NCBI RefSeq assembly: GCF_023703085.1
Contig: NZ_JAMQJY010000001.1
Location: 434,001 to 498,000, forward strand
Direction of reading: 5' to 3'
Length of the DNA stretch: 64,000 bases
Origin: Alkalicoccobacillus plakortidis
Lineage (GTDB): Bacteria; Bacillota; Bacilli; Bacillales; Bacillaceae_D
The position numbers and the translations under genes are program-made. The notes below the pieces were generated by a model. The model was not told the DNA's origin. It ran no database searches and worked only from the letters and a program-made list of their open reading frames with translations. Of the stretch, positions 8,649-16,404 are shown in pieces. Numbering within the stretch: the first letter of the stretch is position 1; each line of letters starts with the position of its first letter.

Positions 8649-8789
8649 TCTATTCTTATAAGAAAGATTCTCCCATCACAGTAAATCCATACAATCACAC
8701 TTAACACAATCCGCCTCTATATATGGGATTATATGTTATAATGCAAAATATAATTTAAAACTCACCTGATTCTATTAGGAGGTCGTCGT

Positions 8790-9080
8790 ATGAACTACTA
8801 TGAAAAACTAAAAGAATTGAGTGTTCAACTTGAAATTGATTTAAATAAACTAAGTAATCAAAAATTTAATGACCATTTCAGCTGTAATGTTCTTCATAGC
8901 CATTCACTCGATACTTACTTTATTAATGTTATACTGACCTCAAATCAGTTCAAAAATAGATACTCTATTAACTGCAAAAATTATAGCTTTTTTCTCCGCG
9001 ACTCTCCATCGAATTTTAGTTTGCCCAACAGCTACATGTTAATTATTAACCGTTACATAAACTATTTAAAAAATCTTTAA
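8790..9080 (+). CDS. Hypothetical protein, 96 residues
   Basis: A strong ribosome-binding site (TTAGGAGGTC) stands before the ATG. The product opens MNYYEKLKELSVQLEIDLNK, probably helical, and is rich in Asn, Ser and Tyr with no membrane segment. No domain is recognised. The region is AT-rich compared with neighbouring housekeeping genes, so recent acquisition is possible but unproven. Confidence 0.5.
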   Translation: MNYYEKLKELSVQLEIDLNKLSNQKFNDHFSCNVLHSHSLDTYFINVILTSNQFKNRYSINCKNYSFFLRDSPSNFSLPNSYMLIINRYINYLKNL

Positions 9081-9143
9081 ATCCAATAATGAATCAGATT
9101 GGTAAAGTGAATATTTCTTATTCATCTGAAGGGAGTTTGTCTC

Positions 9144-9353
9144 ATGGAAGCAATTTTAGCAAGTATTTTTTCAACAATAATTATAGCTATGACAATCTAT
9201 TTTATTATAAAGGTACTAAACATTGCTTATAGAAGAAATGAAATTACAAATCGAAAGTTTATTATAATTGCAACTTCATCCATAACGATTGGAATTACAT
9301 TATCATTAATAATGCTTTATATGTATCAAAATTTGTTTGATTTAATTTTTTAA
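9144..9353 (+). CDS. Small membrane protein, 69 residues
   Basis: GAAGGGAG lies about 8 bases upstream of the ATG. Two membrane helices (ILASIFSTIIIAMTIYFIIK and FIIIATSSITIGITLSLIML) are joined by a basic loop (AYRRNEITNRK). Unknown function. It is the last of the run of small plus-strand genes. Confidence 0.5.
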   Translation: MEAILASIFSTIIIAMTIYFIIKVLNIAYRRNEITNRKFIIIATSSITIGITLSLIMLYMYQNLFDLIF

Positions 9354-9535
9354 CATATCTCTTTTTTTAAAATAACTTTATATATAGTCATAAGATTATT
9401 ATATAGTTTTATTTCATCCGAGATTATTTCAATTCCCACTAAATTTTAACTACTGTATAAGATAATTCTTACTAAATTGTGTAAAGTATCACTAGTTTCT
9501 ATGAAACTCACTCAAAAAAATATGCACTAAAGGGT

Positions 9536-9576
9536 AAAAGACTCTATGGAAGTGAATCGCATAAAGTCTTTTTTTA
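9536..9576. terminator. Terminator between convergent genes
   Basis: The arms AAAAGACT (9536-9543) and AGTCTTTT (9565-9572) are reinforced by an inner TATG/CATA pair. They sit between the last small plus-strand gene and the minus-strand lipoprotein gene. There is a T run on the plus side. Confidence 0.65.
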
Positions 9577-9580
9577 TTAC

Positions 9581-10444
9581 TTATTCTCCAATCGTATCTC
9601 CGATTTCACCATCTACCACTTCTAAGTCTTCAGGTACTTGAAATAATGTTTCATCGAAGTCTGGGTTTAATTTATATTCAATTACTGTATCTCCAGCTGT
9701 TACTGATGAATCAACACTTTGTTCTTCTGACTCGGAACTCATACTAATCTCACCCTTTACTTCAAAGAACGTTTCCGTATCAAACCAATACTCTTCTATA
9801 CCATCATCTACCTCTGCTGTGATGTGATAAGCCTGATAGCCGTTTACTTCTTCTTCACCTTCTAAAGTCAATTCTGCTTCTTCAAGCAGCCCTTGATATC
9901 GTTCGCCTATCATATCAAAGGTGAATTCTTCTGTAGTCGGATTCTCAATTCGTACAGCCTCTTCGTCTCCTTCATTGTAAGTTATAAGATAGCTCGGTTC
10001 GTCAATATCTGTAAAACTGTATGAAGTACTCTCTGCATTAGTACTTTCTCCACCTTCTTCTTCCCCACTCGATTCCATAACTGATTCCGTTCGATTATAA
10101 AGATCTCCGTCCGTGACGTACGTCCATTCATATGTAGACATCTCTAATTCCATATCAAGATTTCCTGCTTCATCTTCCTCAGGAGGTTCAAAATTTAAAT
10201 CGCCACTACCTTCTCTTAAGACATATAATCCTTCAAGGTCACCGTAAAGCGCGATAGCTTCCTCTACAATTTCCTCAGCTGTTAGTTCATCATTAGAGTC
10301 CATTTCATCTGTTGTAGTGGTTTCATTTTCATTCACTTGATCAGTTTCAGTGGACTCGGTTGAAGAGTCATCTGAATTACATGCACCAAGAATTGTAACC
10401 GAGCTAATTAATGTTGCTATGACTGCCTTTTTCATATTGAACAC
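9581..10444 (-). CDS. Acidic lipoprotein, LolA/LppX-like fold suspected
   Basis: 287 residues with a lipoprotein signal peptide (MKKAVIATLISSVTILGAC; lipobox LGAC) and a very Asp/Glu/Ser/Thr-rich stretch after the Cys. The body has the alternating strand pattern of COG2834-type proteins. Examples are YVLREGSGDLNF and EEVNGYQAYHITAEVDDGIE followed by EYWFDTETFFEVKGEISM. It would be anchored on the outer face of the membrane. The strongly acidic composition suits an alkaliphilic or halotolerant host. Function unknown. The actual start could be the second Met (MKK), three residues in. Confidence 0.7.
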   Translation of the reverse strand: MFNMKKAVIATLISSVTILGACNSDDSSTESTETDQVNENETTTTDEMDSNDELTAEEIVEEAIALYGDLEGLYVLREGSGDLNFEPPEEDEAGNLDMELEMSTYEWTYVTDGDLYNRTESVMESSGEEEGGESTNAESTSYSFTDIDEPSYLITYNEGDEEAVRIENPTTEEFTFDMIGERYQGLLEEAELTLEGEEEVNGYQAYHITAEVDDGIEEYWFDTETFFEVKGEISMSSESEEQSVDSSVTAGDTVIEYKLNPDFDETLFQVPEDLEVVDGEIGDTIGE

Positions 10445-10492
10445 CCCATAAATTTTTTAATATGATCCTTTCTTAATCATTCATAGCTCACT

Positions 10493-10708
10493 TTAGGTCT
10501 TCTCATTATTTGCAGGATTTTCACCCTTAAATGATACGATGAGCACAATCACACCAACTACAAATGCAAGTAAAGCTAACCAAGCAACGAGATTAGAAAC
10601 AGGAATTACATTTAATAAGCCTAAAATCGCAATAATCGGGAGAACAAATATCGTACCAATCAATCCTTGATATCTTGAATGCTTTGCTCTTCCTTTAAAA
10701 GAAGACAT
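10493..10708 (-). CDS. Small membrane protein, 71 residues
   Basis: The start is preceded by AGGAGGTAAT. A basic N-terminus (SSFKGRAKHSRYQGLI) leads into two membrane helices (GTIFVLPIIAILGLLNVIP and LVAWLALLAFVVGVIVLIV) and a hydrophilic tail. It lies upstream of the acidic lipoprotein gene on the same strand and may be co-transcribed with it. Unknown function. Confidence 0.6.
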   Translation of the reverse strand: MSSFKGRAKHSRYQGLIGTIFVLPIIAILGLLNVIPVSNLVAWLALLAFVVGVIVLIVSFKGENPANNEKT

Positions 10709-10805
10709 GTATTACCTCCTATTTTCAGCCTATTAAACTGTTCCCTTCTCCATTAATACCAAACATAAACAATTAACCAATTCTTTTTCAGATTCCGATG
10801 ATATA

Positions 10806-10905
10806 AAAAAAGTACCAAAGCTATAAAAGCCTTGGTACTTCTACCTTTCTTCTTATGCGACTCGGTGGCATCGAACTTCCATGAGTTTCATCTCACTAAG
10901 CTCTC
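10806..10905 (-). repeat. tRNA-Leu-like 3' half plus terminator (copy B, decayed)
   Basis: On the minus strand a CTAAT-TTGAGAG-CTTAG anticodon-arm-like segment is followed by a GAG...CTC variable-arm remnant and a mutated T-arm. After that comes the hairpin AAGTACCAAGGCT...AGCTTTGGTACTT with a T run. It starts at the stop codon of the gene ending at 10909, which it would terminate. Confidence 0.6.
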
Positions 10906-10908
10906 AAA

Positions 10909-11559
10909 TTAGAAAGTTGTGTTCAATGCATTATCAATTGAATGCTCACCTTGCTTAATATAAAAACTCTTACCGAAAAGCTTTTCATTTCCTATTGTTT
11001 GAACGAGTACCTGAGCAACATCCTGTCTTGTGATTAGATAATCATTAAAATGCTCTTTTCTTGTTGGGTGTAACTCTATTTTTCCAAGTGCTTTGTCATT
11101 GTTCATCGGCCCTGGTCGCACAATGGTGTATGGTAGGTCGCTTTTTTCTACGTAGAAATCGGACATATTCTTTGCAACTGCATATGGTTTCATTTTCTCG
11201 CTTTCCTCGTCTACATCTAAACTGTCTGCTGCACTTAGTTGAATAAAGTGTGTGACACCGGATGATTTTGCGTAATCAACAGCCTTTTTAGTTCCCCATA
11301 AATCAATGAGCAATGTCTTATCCGCTCCAGTACTTCCACCTGAACCAGCAGCAAAAATAACAGTATCAATGTTCTCAAAAGCATGTGAGAAATCCTCTTC
11401 TAAGTCACCTAGCACAACATGGTTAGCACCGAGTGATTTCAATTCTTCTACTTGTTCTTTTTTACGTACGAGAGCAGTTGATTGATGCTCTGTTTGCTTT
11501 AGTTGAGTAATGATTTCTTTTCCAACCTGACCGTTTGCTCCAATAACTAGTACATTCAT
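10909..11559 (-). CDS. NAD(P)-binding oxidoreductase, YhfK/YwnB-like
   Basis: 216 residues with an N-terminal Rossmann motif (NVLVIGANGQVGKEI), an atypical SDR core (FIQLSAADS, then KPYAVAKNMSDFY) and a YTIVRPGPM motif. This is the NmrA/HSCARG-like NAD(P)H-binding group that includes B. subtilis YhfK. Such proteins are often induced by oxidative or electrophile stress. The promoter region contains the same operator as the old yellow enzyme gene (11583-11598), which places it in that regulon. The start ATG lies at 11559. Confidence 0.85.
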   Translation of the reverse strand: MNVLVIGANGQVGKEIITQLKQTEHQSTALVRKKEQVEELKSLGANHVVLGDLEEDFSHAFENIDTVIFAAGSGGSTGADKTLLIDLWGTKKAVDYAKSSGVTHFIQLSAADSLDVDEESEKMKPYAVAKNMSDFYVEKSDLPYTIVRPGPMNNDKALGKIELHPTRKEHFNDYLITRQDVAQVLVQTIGNEKLFGKSFYIKQGEHSIDNALNTTF

Positions 11560-11582
11560 ATGAGTGCCTCCAAAGATTTTTC

Positions 11583-11598
11583 ATGCATGCGTCTGCAT
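11583..11598. promoter_or_regulatory. Operator ATGCA-N6-TGCAT upstream of the YhfK-like gene
   Basis: A perfect inverted repeat with the 18-base sequence ATGCATGCGTCTGCATGT begins 24 bp before the start codon. The identical 18-mer occurs at 13492-13509, in front of the old yellow enzyme gene. The likely binder is the MarR-family protein encoded at 13590-14030. Confidence 0.7.
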
Positions 11599-11672
11599 GT
11601 TCTTGTTGTTTCTTATACCCTTATTGTTCTCAATGAAACAAGAAGAATACGTACATCATACGATATAGATTC

Positions 11673-12416
11673 TTACCACTCTTGTTTAGTTGGTGTCACA
11701 AAAATATCGTTAATCATAACGTTACTTGGCTTATTCACTGCAAAAGCAATCGTTTCAGCCACATGTTCTGGTGCAATTGCTACTTCATTTAGGTTACCTA
11801 ACACGGAACTCACATCTTTGTCTGTTACTTTATCTTGCCAATTAGTTGCGATTACACCTGGTGAAACGTACACCGCTTGAATATTATGATTCACAGATAT
11901 TTCTTTTCTTAAGCTTTCTGTAATGGCTCTTGTTGCGTATTTTGTCGCACTATAGACACCATGACCTTCACCTACTGCGTGACCTGCAACTGAGCCAACA
12001 TTAATAATTTGACCACTGCCTTGCTTTTTCATTTTTGGGAGAACAGCAGCTATACCGTATAATACTCCCTTTAGATTCAAGTTGATCATTTTTTCCCACT
12101 CATCAACGTGAGCATTATCCCATTTAGAGAATAACATTAAGCCTGCGTTATTAATGAGTGTATCTACTCTTCCATAATTATCCACAGTGAAATCTATTAA
12201 TGCACTTACTTCGTCTCTTGAGGAAATATCCGTTGCTTTAAATGTAGCAACTCCACCATTGCCTTCAATTTCTTGAACAATTCCACGTAGTTCTTTTTCA
12301 TTACGAGCAGCTAGAACAACTTTTGCACCTTCCTTAGCAAGATGTTCTGCTGTTGCTTTCCCAATTCCACCTGAAGCTCCAGTTACGACAATCACTTTAT
12401 CTTTAATATAAGACAT
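11673..12416 (-). CDS. Short-chain dehydrogenase/reductase
   Basis: 247 residues, a classical SDR. It shows the cofactor motif TGASGGIG (about 12-19), NNAG in LINNAGLM, the catalytic Ser region INVGSVAGH, and YxxxK in VYSATKYATR. The final YVSPGVIATNW loop is also typical. It reduces or oxidises carbonyl/alcohol groups with NAD(P); the substrate is unknown. It lies 16 bp downstream of the old yellow enzyme gene and is probably in one operon with it, under the ATGCA-N6-TGCAT operator. Confidence 0.9.
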   Translation of the reverse strand: MSYIKDKVIVVTGASGGIGKATAEHLAKEGAKVVLAARNEKELRGIVQEIEGNGGVATFKATDISSRDEVSALIDFTVDNYGRVDTLINNAGLMLFSKWDNAHVDEWEKMINLNLKGVLYGIAAVLPKMKKQGSGQIINVGSVAGHAVGEGHGVYSATKYATRAITESLRKEISVNHNIQAVYVSPGVIATNWQDKVTDKDVSSVLGNLNEVAIAPEHVAETIAFAVNKPSNVMINDIFVTPTKQEW

Positions 12417-12432
12417 GTATCATTACTCCTTT

Positions 12433-13470
12433 TTAGAACCCTAATTTATATTGAACCGGAACCATTTCATCCGTTGATTTTCTTAGTTGTTTAGCAGCTT
12501 CTAGAGCCCAATAAGGATTACGAAGCATGCCTCTTCCTACCGCTACAAGATCTGCATCTTCTGTTCCTACCACCGCATTAGCTAGTGTTGGGTCATCTAA
12601 TCGCCCCACTGCAATCACTGGTACATTTAAAGCCTTTTTGATTTCTCTTGCTAGTGGAACTTGATATGCTGCGTGTGTACCTGGTTTACCCCAAGCTGCA
12701 ATTTGACCTTCTCCACCAGATGAGATATCAAAAATTTCTGCTCCAGCTTCTTTATAAGCTTTAGCAAGTTCAATCGCTCCATTAATATCATAGCCACCAT
12801 CTACATATTCTTTTGCAGATATACGCATAATGAGAGGCATGTCAGTAGGAATCTCTTCTTTGGCTGCTTTAAGGACATCTGAACCAAACTTCGTTAAATC
12901 TTTTCCAAATTCATCTGTTCTCTGATTGGTGAGTGGTGAGTGGAATTGATGAATGAGATAACCGTGAGCTCCGTGGATTTCAATGACATCAAAACCCGCT
13001 TGGACAGCAAATCTTACAGATTTACGAAACTTCCCAATCAGTTCGTATACTTCTTCTGTTGTTAATTCTCTTGGTGTTTTTGAATTCTCATCAAAAGGGA
13101 TGGCAGAAGGTGCAACTGGTACTTCAGCATCTTCTGCTTTTCGACCTGCATGAGCAATTTGAATAGATGCCTTCGCACCATGTTGGTGAATCCCATCAAC
13201 AATCTTTTTTAATGCCGGAATTTGTTCTTCAGACCATAGCCCTAAATCATGATCAGATATGCGTCCATCAGGTTCAACATCCGTCATTTCAACCATCACT
13301 AGACCTGCACCACCTATAGCGCGGCTTACATAATGAATGTAATGCCAATCAGTGGCGATACCATCTTTCTTGTCCACACTGTATTGGCACATTGGTGACA
13401 TCATAATGCGGTTTTTAAGCTCTAATCCTTTTAAAGAAAACGAATCAAACATATTAGGTTCTTTCATCAT
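12433..13470 (-). CDS. namA: Old yellow enzyme-family NADPH dehydrogenase, YqjM-like
   Basis: About 345 residues with an FMN-dependent TIM barrel. Family marks are RIMMSPMCQYS (with the Cys of the YqjM group), HxGRKA in IAHAGRKAEDAEVP, the EIHGAHGYLIHQFHSP flavin-binding segment with its NQRTDEFG loop, and AVGRGMLRNP near the C-terminus. It reduces activated alkenes such as enones, quinones and nitro compounds, and so detoxifies electrophiles. I prefer the ATG at 13470, 6 bases after AGGAG; in-frame Met codons upstream lack spacing. It heads an operon with the SDR gene. Confidence 0.9.
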   Translation of the reverse strand: MMKEPNMFDSFSLKGLELKNRIMMSPMCQYSVDKKDGIATDWHYIHYVSRAIGGAGLVMVEMTDVEPDGRISDHDLGLWSEEQIPALKKIVDGIHQHGAKASIQIAHAGRKAEDAEVPVAPSAIPFDENSKTPRELTTEEVYELIGKFRKSVRFAVQAGFDVIEIHGAHGYLIHQFHSPLTNQRTDEFGKDLTKFGSDVLKAAKEEIPTDMPLIMRISAKEYVDGGYDINGAIELAKAYKEAGAEIFDISSGGEGQIAAWGKPGTHAAYQVPLAREIKKALNVPVIAVGRLDDPTLANAVVGTEDADLVAVGRGMLRNPYWALEAAKQLRKSTDEMVPVQYKLGF

Positions 13471-13491
13471 TGTCATCTCCTCGATAATTAA

Positions 13492-13507
13492 ATGCATGCG
13501 TCTGCAT
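13492..13507. promoter_or_regulatory. Operator ATGCA-N6-TGCAT upstream of the old yellow enzyme operon
   Basis: The same 18-base sequence as at 11583-11600, about 22 bp before the start codon at 13470. Its position next to the ribosome-binding site suggests repression of transcription initiation or early elongation. Confidence 0.7.
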
Positions 13508-13589
13508 GTAATTAGAAGTTAACATCTATTTTTTCTGATGTCAACCAAGTAGAATGAACTTGAAGAAAATCCAAAATCAGCTCTCTACT

Positions 13590-14030
13590 TTACTTATGGT
13601 TATTCGTATCCTTTAAAAAACTAAAGATTACACTGTTATCCTTTTCATTAAGATCCATATCATTTATGACCGTATTAAACGTATTCAGTGCTCGTTCAAA
13701 CTTACTCTCCCCTAATGAAGTCAGGGAAGTATATATTCCTCTTTTATCATCTTCACAAGTCGTTCTCTCTAGTGCACCACATGTTTTAGCTTCAAGTCTT
13801 CCAACAAGTCGAGACATGGCACTCTGACTAAGACCAATTAATTCTTGAAGTTGTTGTAACCGTAATTTACGATCACTTTCTTGTGATAAGTAGTACATAA
13901 CGTAAAATTCTTTGAGGGATATATCGTTATTTTTTTTAAGTGCAGACTCCAACTCATTTGAAATTTTATCTTTAATTGAGGTTACTTCTAACCAATTGTT
14001 TAAGAACTCATATTGAGACTCATTATTCAT
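13590..14030 (-). CDS. MarR-family transcriptional regulator
   Basis: 146 residues. The winged-helix core includes ISLKEFYVMYYLSQES, the helix-turn-helix LRLQQLQELIGLSQSAMSRL, and the wing RTTCEDDKRGIYTSLT. Two cysteines in the wing region (AKTCGALERTTCED) could sense thiol-reactive compounds, as in YodB/MhqR-like regulators. It lies directly upstream of the old yellow enzyme operon on the same strand. It is the obvious candidate for the shared operator, but this is inference from context. Confidence 0.85.
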   Translation of the reverse strand: MNNESQYEFLNNWLEVTSIKDKISNELESALKKNNDISLKEFYVMYYLSQESDRKLRLQQLQELIGLSQSAMSRLVGRLEAKTCGALERTTCEDDKRGIYTSLTSLGESKFERALNTFNTVINDMDLNEKDNSVIFSFLKDTNNHK

Positions 14031-14055
14031 AAGATCACCCTTTATAATAATTAAA

Positions 14056-14073
14056 ACAATGCATTTGTATTGT
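14056..14073. promoter_or_regulatory. Inverted repeat upstream of the MarR gene, possible autoregulatory site
   Basis: ACAAT (14056-14060) and ATTGT (14069-14073) are separated by 8 bases, with a TGCAT inside the repeat. It lies about 26 bp before the MarR start codon. It differs from the operator at the other two genes, so autoregulation by the same protein is only suggested. Confidence 0.35.
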
Positions 14074-14228
14074 GATTCTATATCTATTATAACCTAAAAT
14101 ACTTTTGATGATATTTACGCTTTCCAAGAGATAGAAACGTTTATTTTACATTATCATATTACATTATATTAGGTCGTTGCTATTTAAAAGCTCTAAAAGT
14201 CTTTTAGTAACATACATTTTACGACATT

Positions 14229-14260
14229 AAAAAACAAGGGTAAGCTAATACCCCTGTTTA
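14229..14260 (-). terminator. Terminator of the glycoside hydrolase block
   Basis: On the minus strand AACAGGGGTA pairs imperfectly with TACCCTTGTT and is followed by six T residues. It lies about 30 bp after the GH42 stop codon. Confidence 0.8.
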
Positions 14261-14288
14261 AGCACATTACATTCTTCTAGAAATCTCG

Positions 14289-16328
14289 TTAAACCTTTGT
14301 AAGTATCATGACACCATAAGGCTCGATCGAACAAGCGCTTTGGAAAGTAACATCAGATAAAAGCTCGTTCATTGGTTCATTCAGAGTGATGGTTTGCTCC
14401 TCTCCGCTGTAGTTAAGTAAAAAGAAATATTCCTTGTCCTTACTGGCTCTAATAGCGAGTTCAATCGTTTTTGGAAGCGTTAGCTCTGACCTTGTCTTTA
14501 ATCCTGTATCTGTTAATAAAAGATCAGCAAGTTGGTCGTTAAAGACACCGCCATAATAGTAGCAAGTACCTTTGCCAAAGCTGGTTCTGACTAGGGCAGG
14601 CTCATTAGCATAATAGCTATTTTGATAAGTCGCAAGTACGGTTGTTTTCTCACTTAAGATCGTTAGGACTTCATTAAATGTTTCTGCCTTCACGGTGTGT
14701 TCTCCCCATTCAATATAAGGAGTGTCATCAACCTTATTAATTCTGGTGAAATCATTGACTTCAACGCCGGCTAGATCTGAAAGTAATCCTGGAAATGACT
14801 TCATATAAGCATGGCCATATTCGTTTTTATAGCCTGAGCGACTCCCAAGAATGAGTGTTCCTCCTTGCTCGCTAAATTGCTCTAATAACTTAGCTCGTTT
14901 TGGGGTCACAATAGCTGCATGCGGATAGACAAGAACTTTGTAGGTCATGAGTTGATCTAGCGTCGTATCGTCATCTAGGGTGAAACAATCTACAGGAATA
15001 TGTTGATATTGAAACGCTTTAAACCAAGATCGAATACTTTTTCCTGTAAATGGACCATGCCATGTATCAAGCTCTCCATCCCATTCGTTGTCATAATCAT
15101 GTAAAATGGCAGCTTCTGCTAAGTAATCTGTTCCGAATAGGTTTTCCCCAACCCGTTTAAGTTCTTCACCAATCTTTGCCGCTTCTTTTAATCTTCGGTT
15201 TGGCTTATTATCATAATTGTTTAATCCGTGCCAATACATTTCTGTTCCTTTGATGGCCGTGCGCAAGCGGAAGTACAGAACCATATCTGCACCATGCGCA
15301 ATGGATTGATACGTCCAGAGTTTAATTTGACCCGGCTTTGGTGTTGGCTGCTCTAACCGATTAACCCAACCACCTGGCCCGCTCTGTTGTTCGAATATAG
15401 CAAACTGACTACTAATATCTCTTACGGTACTAAGGTTCCAGCTCCACTTTCGATCGAAAAGCGGATCATCCTCACCTTCTGAGAAAACAAATCCAAAGTT
15501 AGGATACGAATCATAGGCATAAAAATCAAGTAAATTATTTGTTAATTGATGATGATTCAAATGTCCAAATTTCCCGTTTGTCGTGACCCAATGATTGGGT
15601 GCATGTTCCCGAATAATATCAGCCTGCAGCTTAGCGTAACGAATGGTACTATCAGAGACAAAACGTTTTTCGTCTAATGCATGATGAGGATTGTCTGAAT
15701 CGGCCGGAGTCACTCTTGGCAAAAAGACCTGTTCCCAGTCAGAGTAAGTCTGATTCCAGAAGACGGTCCCCCATGCATCATTTAACTGATCTAATGTTCC
15801 ATACTTTTGTTTGGCCCATTCTCTAAAAGCATCATGGTCAGCATCAGAATAGTAAACATTGGACTCACAGTTAAATTCGTTACCAATTTGCAAGCCACAT
15901 ATAGCCGAGTGATTTGCATAATGCTTGGTAAGTTTTTCGACGATGATCTTAGTGAATTCTCGATAGGTAGACGAATTATAATTATAATGTCCCCTCAGAC
16001 CGTGGTGATGCGTAGTCCCATCCTTCGACACATTCAAGACCTCAGGATGATTGTGTGTCAGCCACGCAGGAGGAGTCGCTGTAGGAGTAGACATTATGAC
16101 TTTTAAGCCGCATTTCTCTGCTAATGAAATGGCACGATCAAAGAGATCAAATGAAAATACACCTTGAAGCGGTTCAAAAATACTCCAAGCAAATTCCCCA
16201 ATACGCACATAGCTAAAACCCATCGCTGCCATGCGTTTATAATCATCTACCCATAAAGATTCATCCCACTGCTCCGGATAATAACAAACGCCCAATTCAA
16301 TACGTTTGCCAGGTATCGCTCGATTCAA
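14289..16328 (-). CDS. Beta-galactosidase, glycoside hydrolase family 42
   Basis: About 679 residues. The N-terminal TIM barrel carries the GH42 opening (LGVCYYPEQWDESLW). It has the acid/base Glu in CGLQIGNEFNCES and the nucleophile Glu in SQFAIFEQQSGPGGW. The trimerisation-type domain follows (HDYDNEW, then GTLILGSRSG), and the C-terminal beta domain ends the protein. GH42 enzymes release beta-galactose from plant galactans or oligosaccharides and are usually cytoplasmic; no signal peptide is seen. I chose the TTG at 16328, 8 bases after GAGGAG. A longer frame from 16367 has no supporting site. A cre-like site lies 25 bp upstream. Confidence 0.9.
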   Translation of the reverse strand: MNRAIPGKRIELGVCYYPEQWDESLWVDDYKRMAAMGFSYVRIGEFAWSIFEPLQGVFSFDLFDRAISLAEKCGLKVIMSTPTATPPAWLTHNHPEVLNVSKDGTTHHHGLRGHYNYNSSTYREFTKIIVEKLTKHYANHSAICGLQIGNEFNCESNVYYSDADHDAFREWAKQKYGTLDQLNDAWGTVFWNQTYSDWEQVFLPRVTPADSDNPHHALDEKRFVSDSTIRYAKLQADIIREHAPNHWVTTNGKFGHLNHHQLTNNLLDFYAYDSYPNFGFVFSEGEDDPLFDRKWSWNLSTVRDISSQFAIFEQQSGPGGWVNRLEQPTPKPGQIKLWTYQSIAHGADMVLYFRLRTAIKGTEMYWHGLNNYDNKPNRRLKEAAKIGEELKRVGENLFGTDYLAEAAILHDYDNEWDGELDTWHGPFTGKSIRSWFKAFQYQHIPVDCFTLDDDTTLDQLMTYKVLVYPHAAIVTPKRAKLLEQFSEQGGTLILGSRSGYKNEYGHAYMKSFPGLLSDLAGVEVNDFTRINKVDDTPYIEWGEHTVKAETFNEVLTILSEKTTVLATYQNSYYANEPALVRTSFGKGTCYYYGGVFNDQLADLLLTDTGLKTRSELTLPKTIELAIRASKDKEYFFLLNYSGEEQTITLNEPMNELLSDVTFQSACSIEPYGVMILTKV

Positions 16329-16352
16329 TACAAACACTCCTCTAACTAATTT

Positions 16353-16366
16353 TGATAACGCTATCA
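16353..16366. promoter_or_regulatory. cre-like catabolite-repression site before the GH42 gene
   Basis: TGATAACGCTATCA is a 14-bp near-palindrome with the central CG and flanks of the CcpA cre consensus. Its position, 25 bp before the GH42 start codon and between GH78 and GH42, suggests that GH42 has its own CcpA-controlled promoter. Confidence 0.6.
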
Positions 16367-16404
16367 TTAATGCTCATCGCTTTTATTTACTTCACCTGTG
16401 TTTA

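Noticed and set aside
8435..8707. Minus-strand open frame of 90 codons
   Set aside because: It is antisense to the small gene at 8463, lacks a ribosome-binding site, and its composition mirrors that gene.
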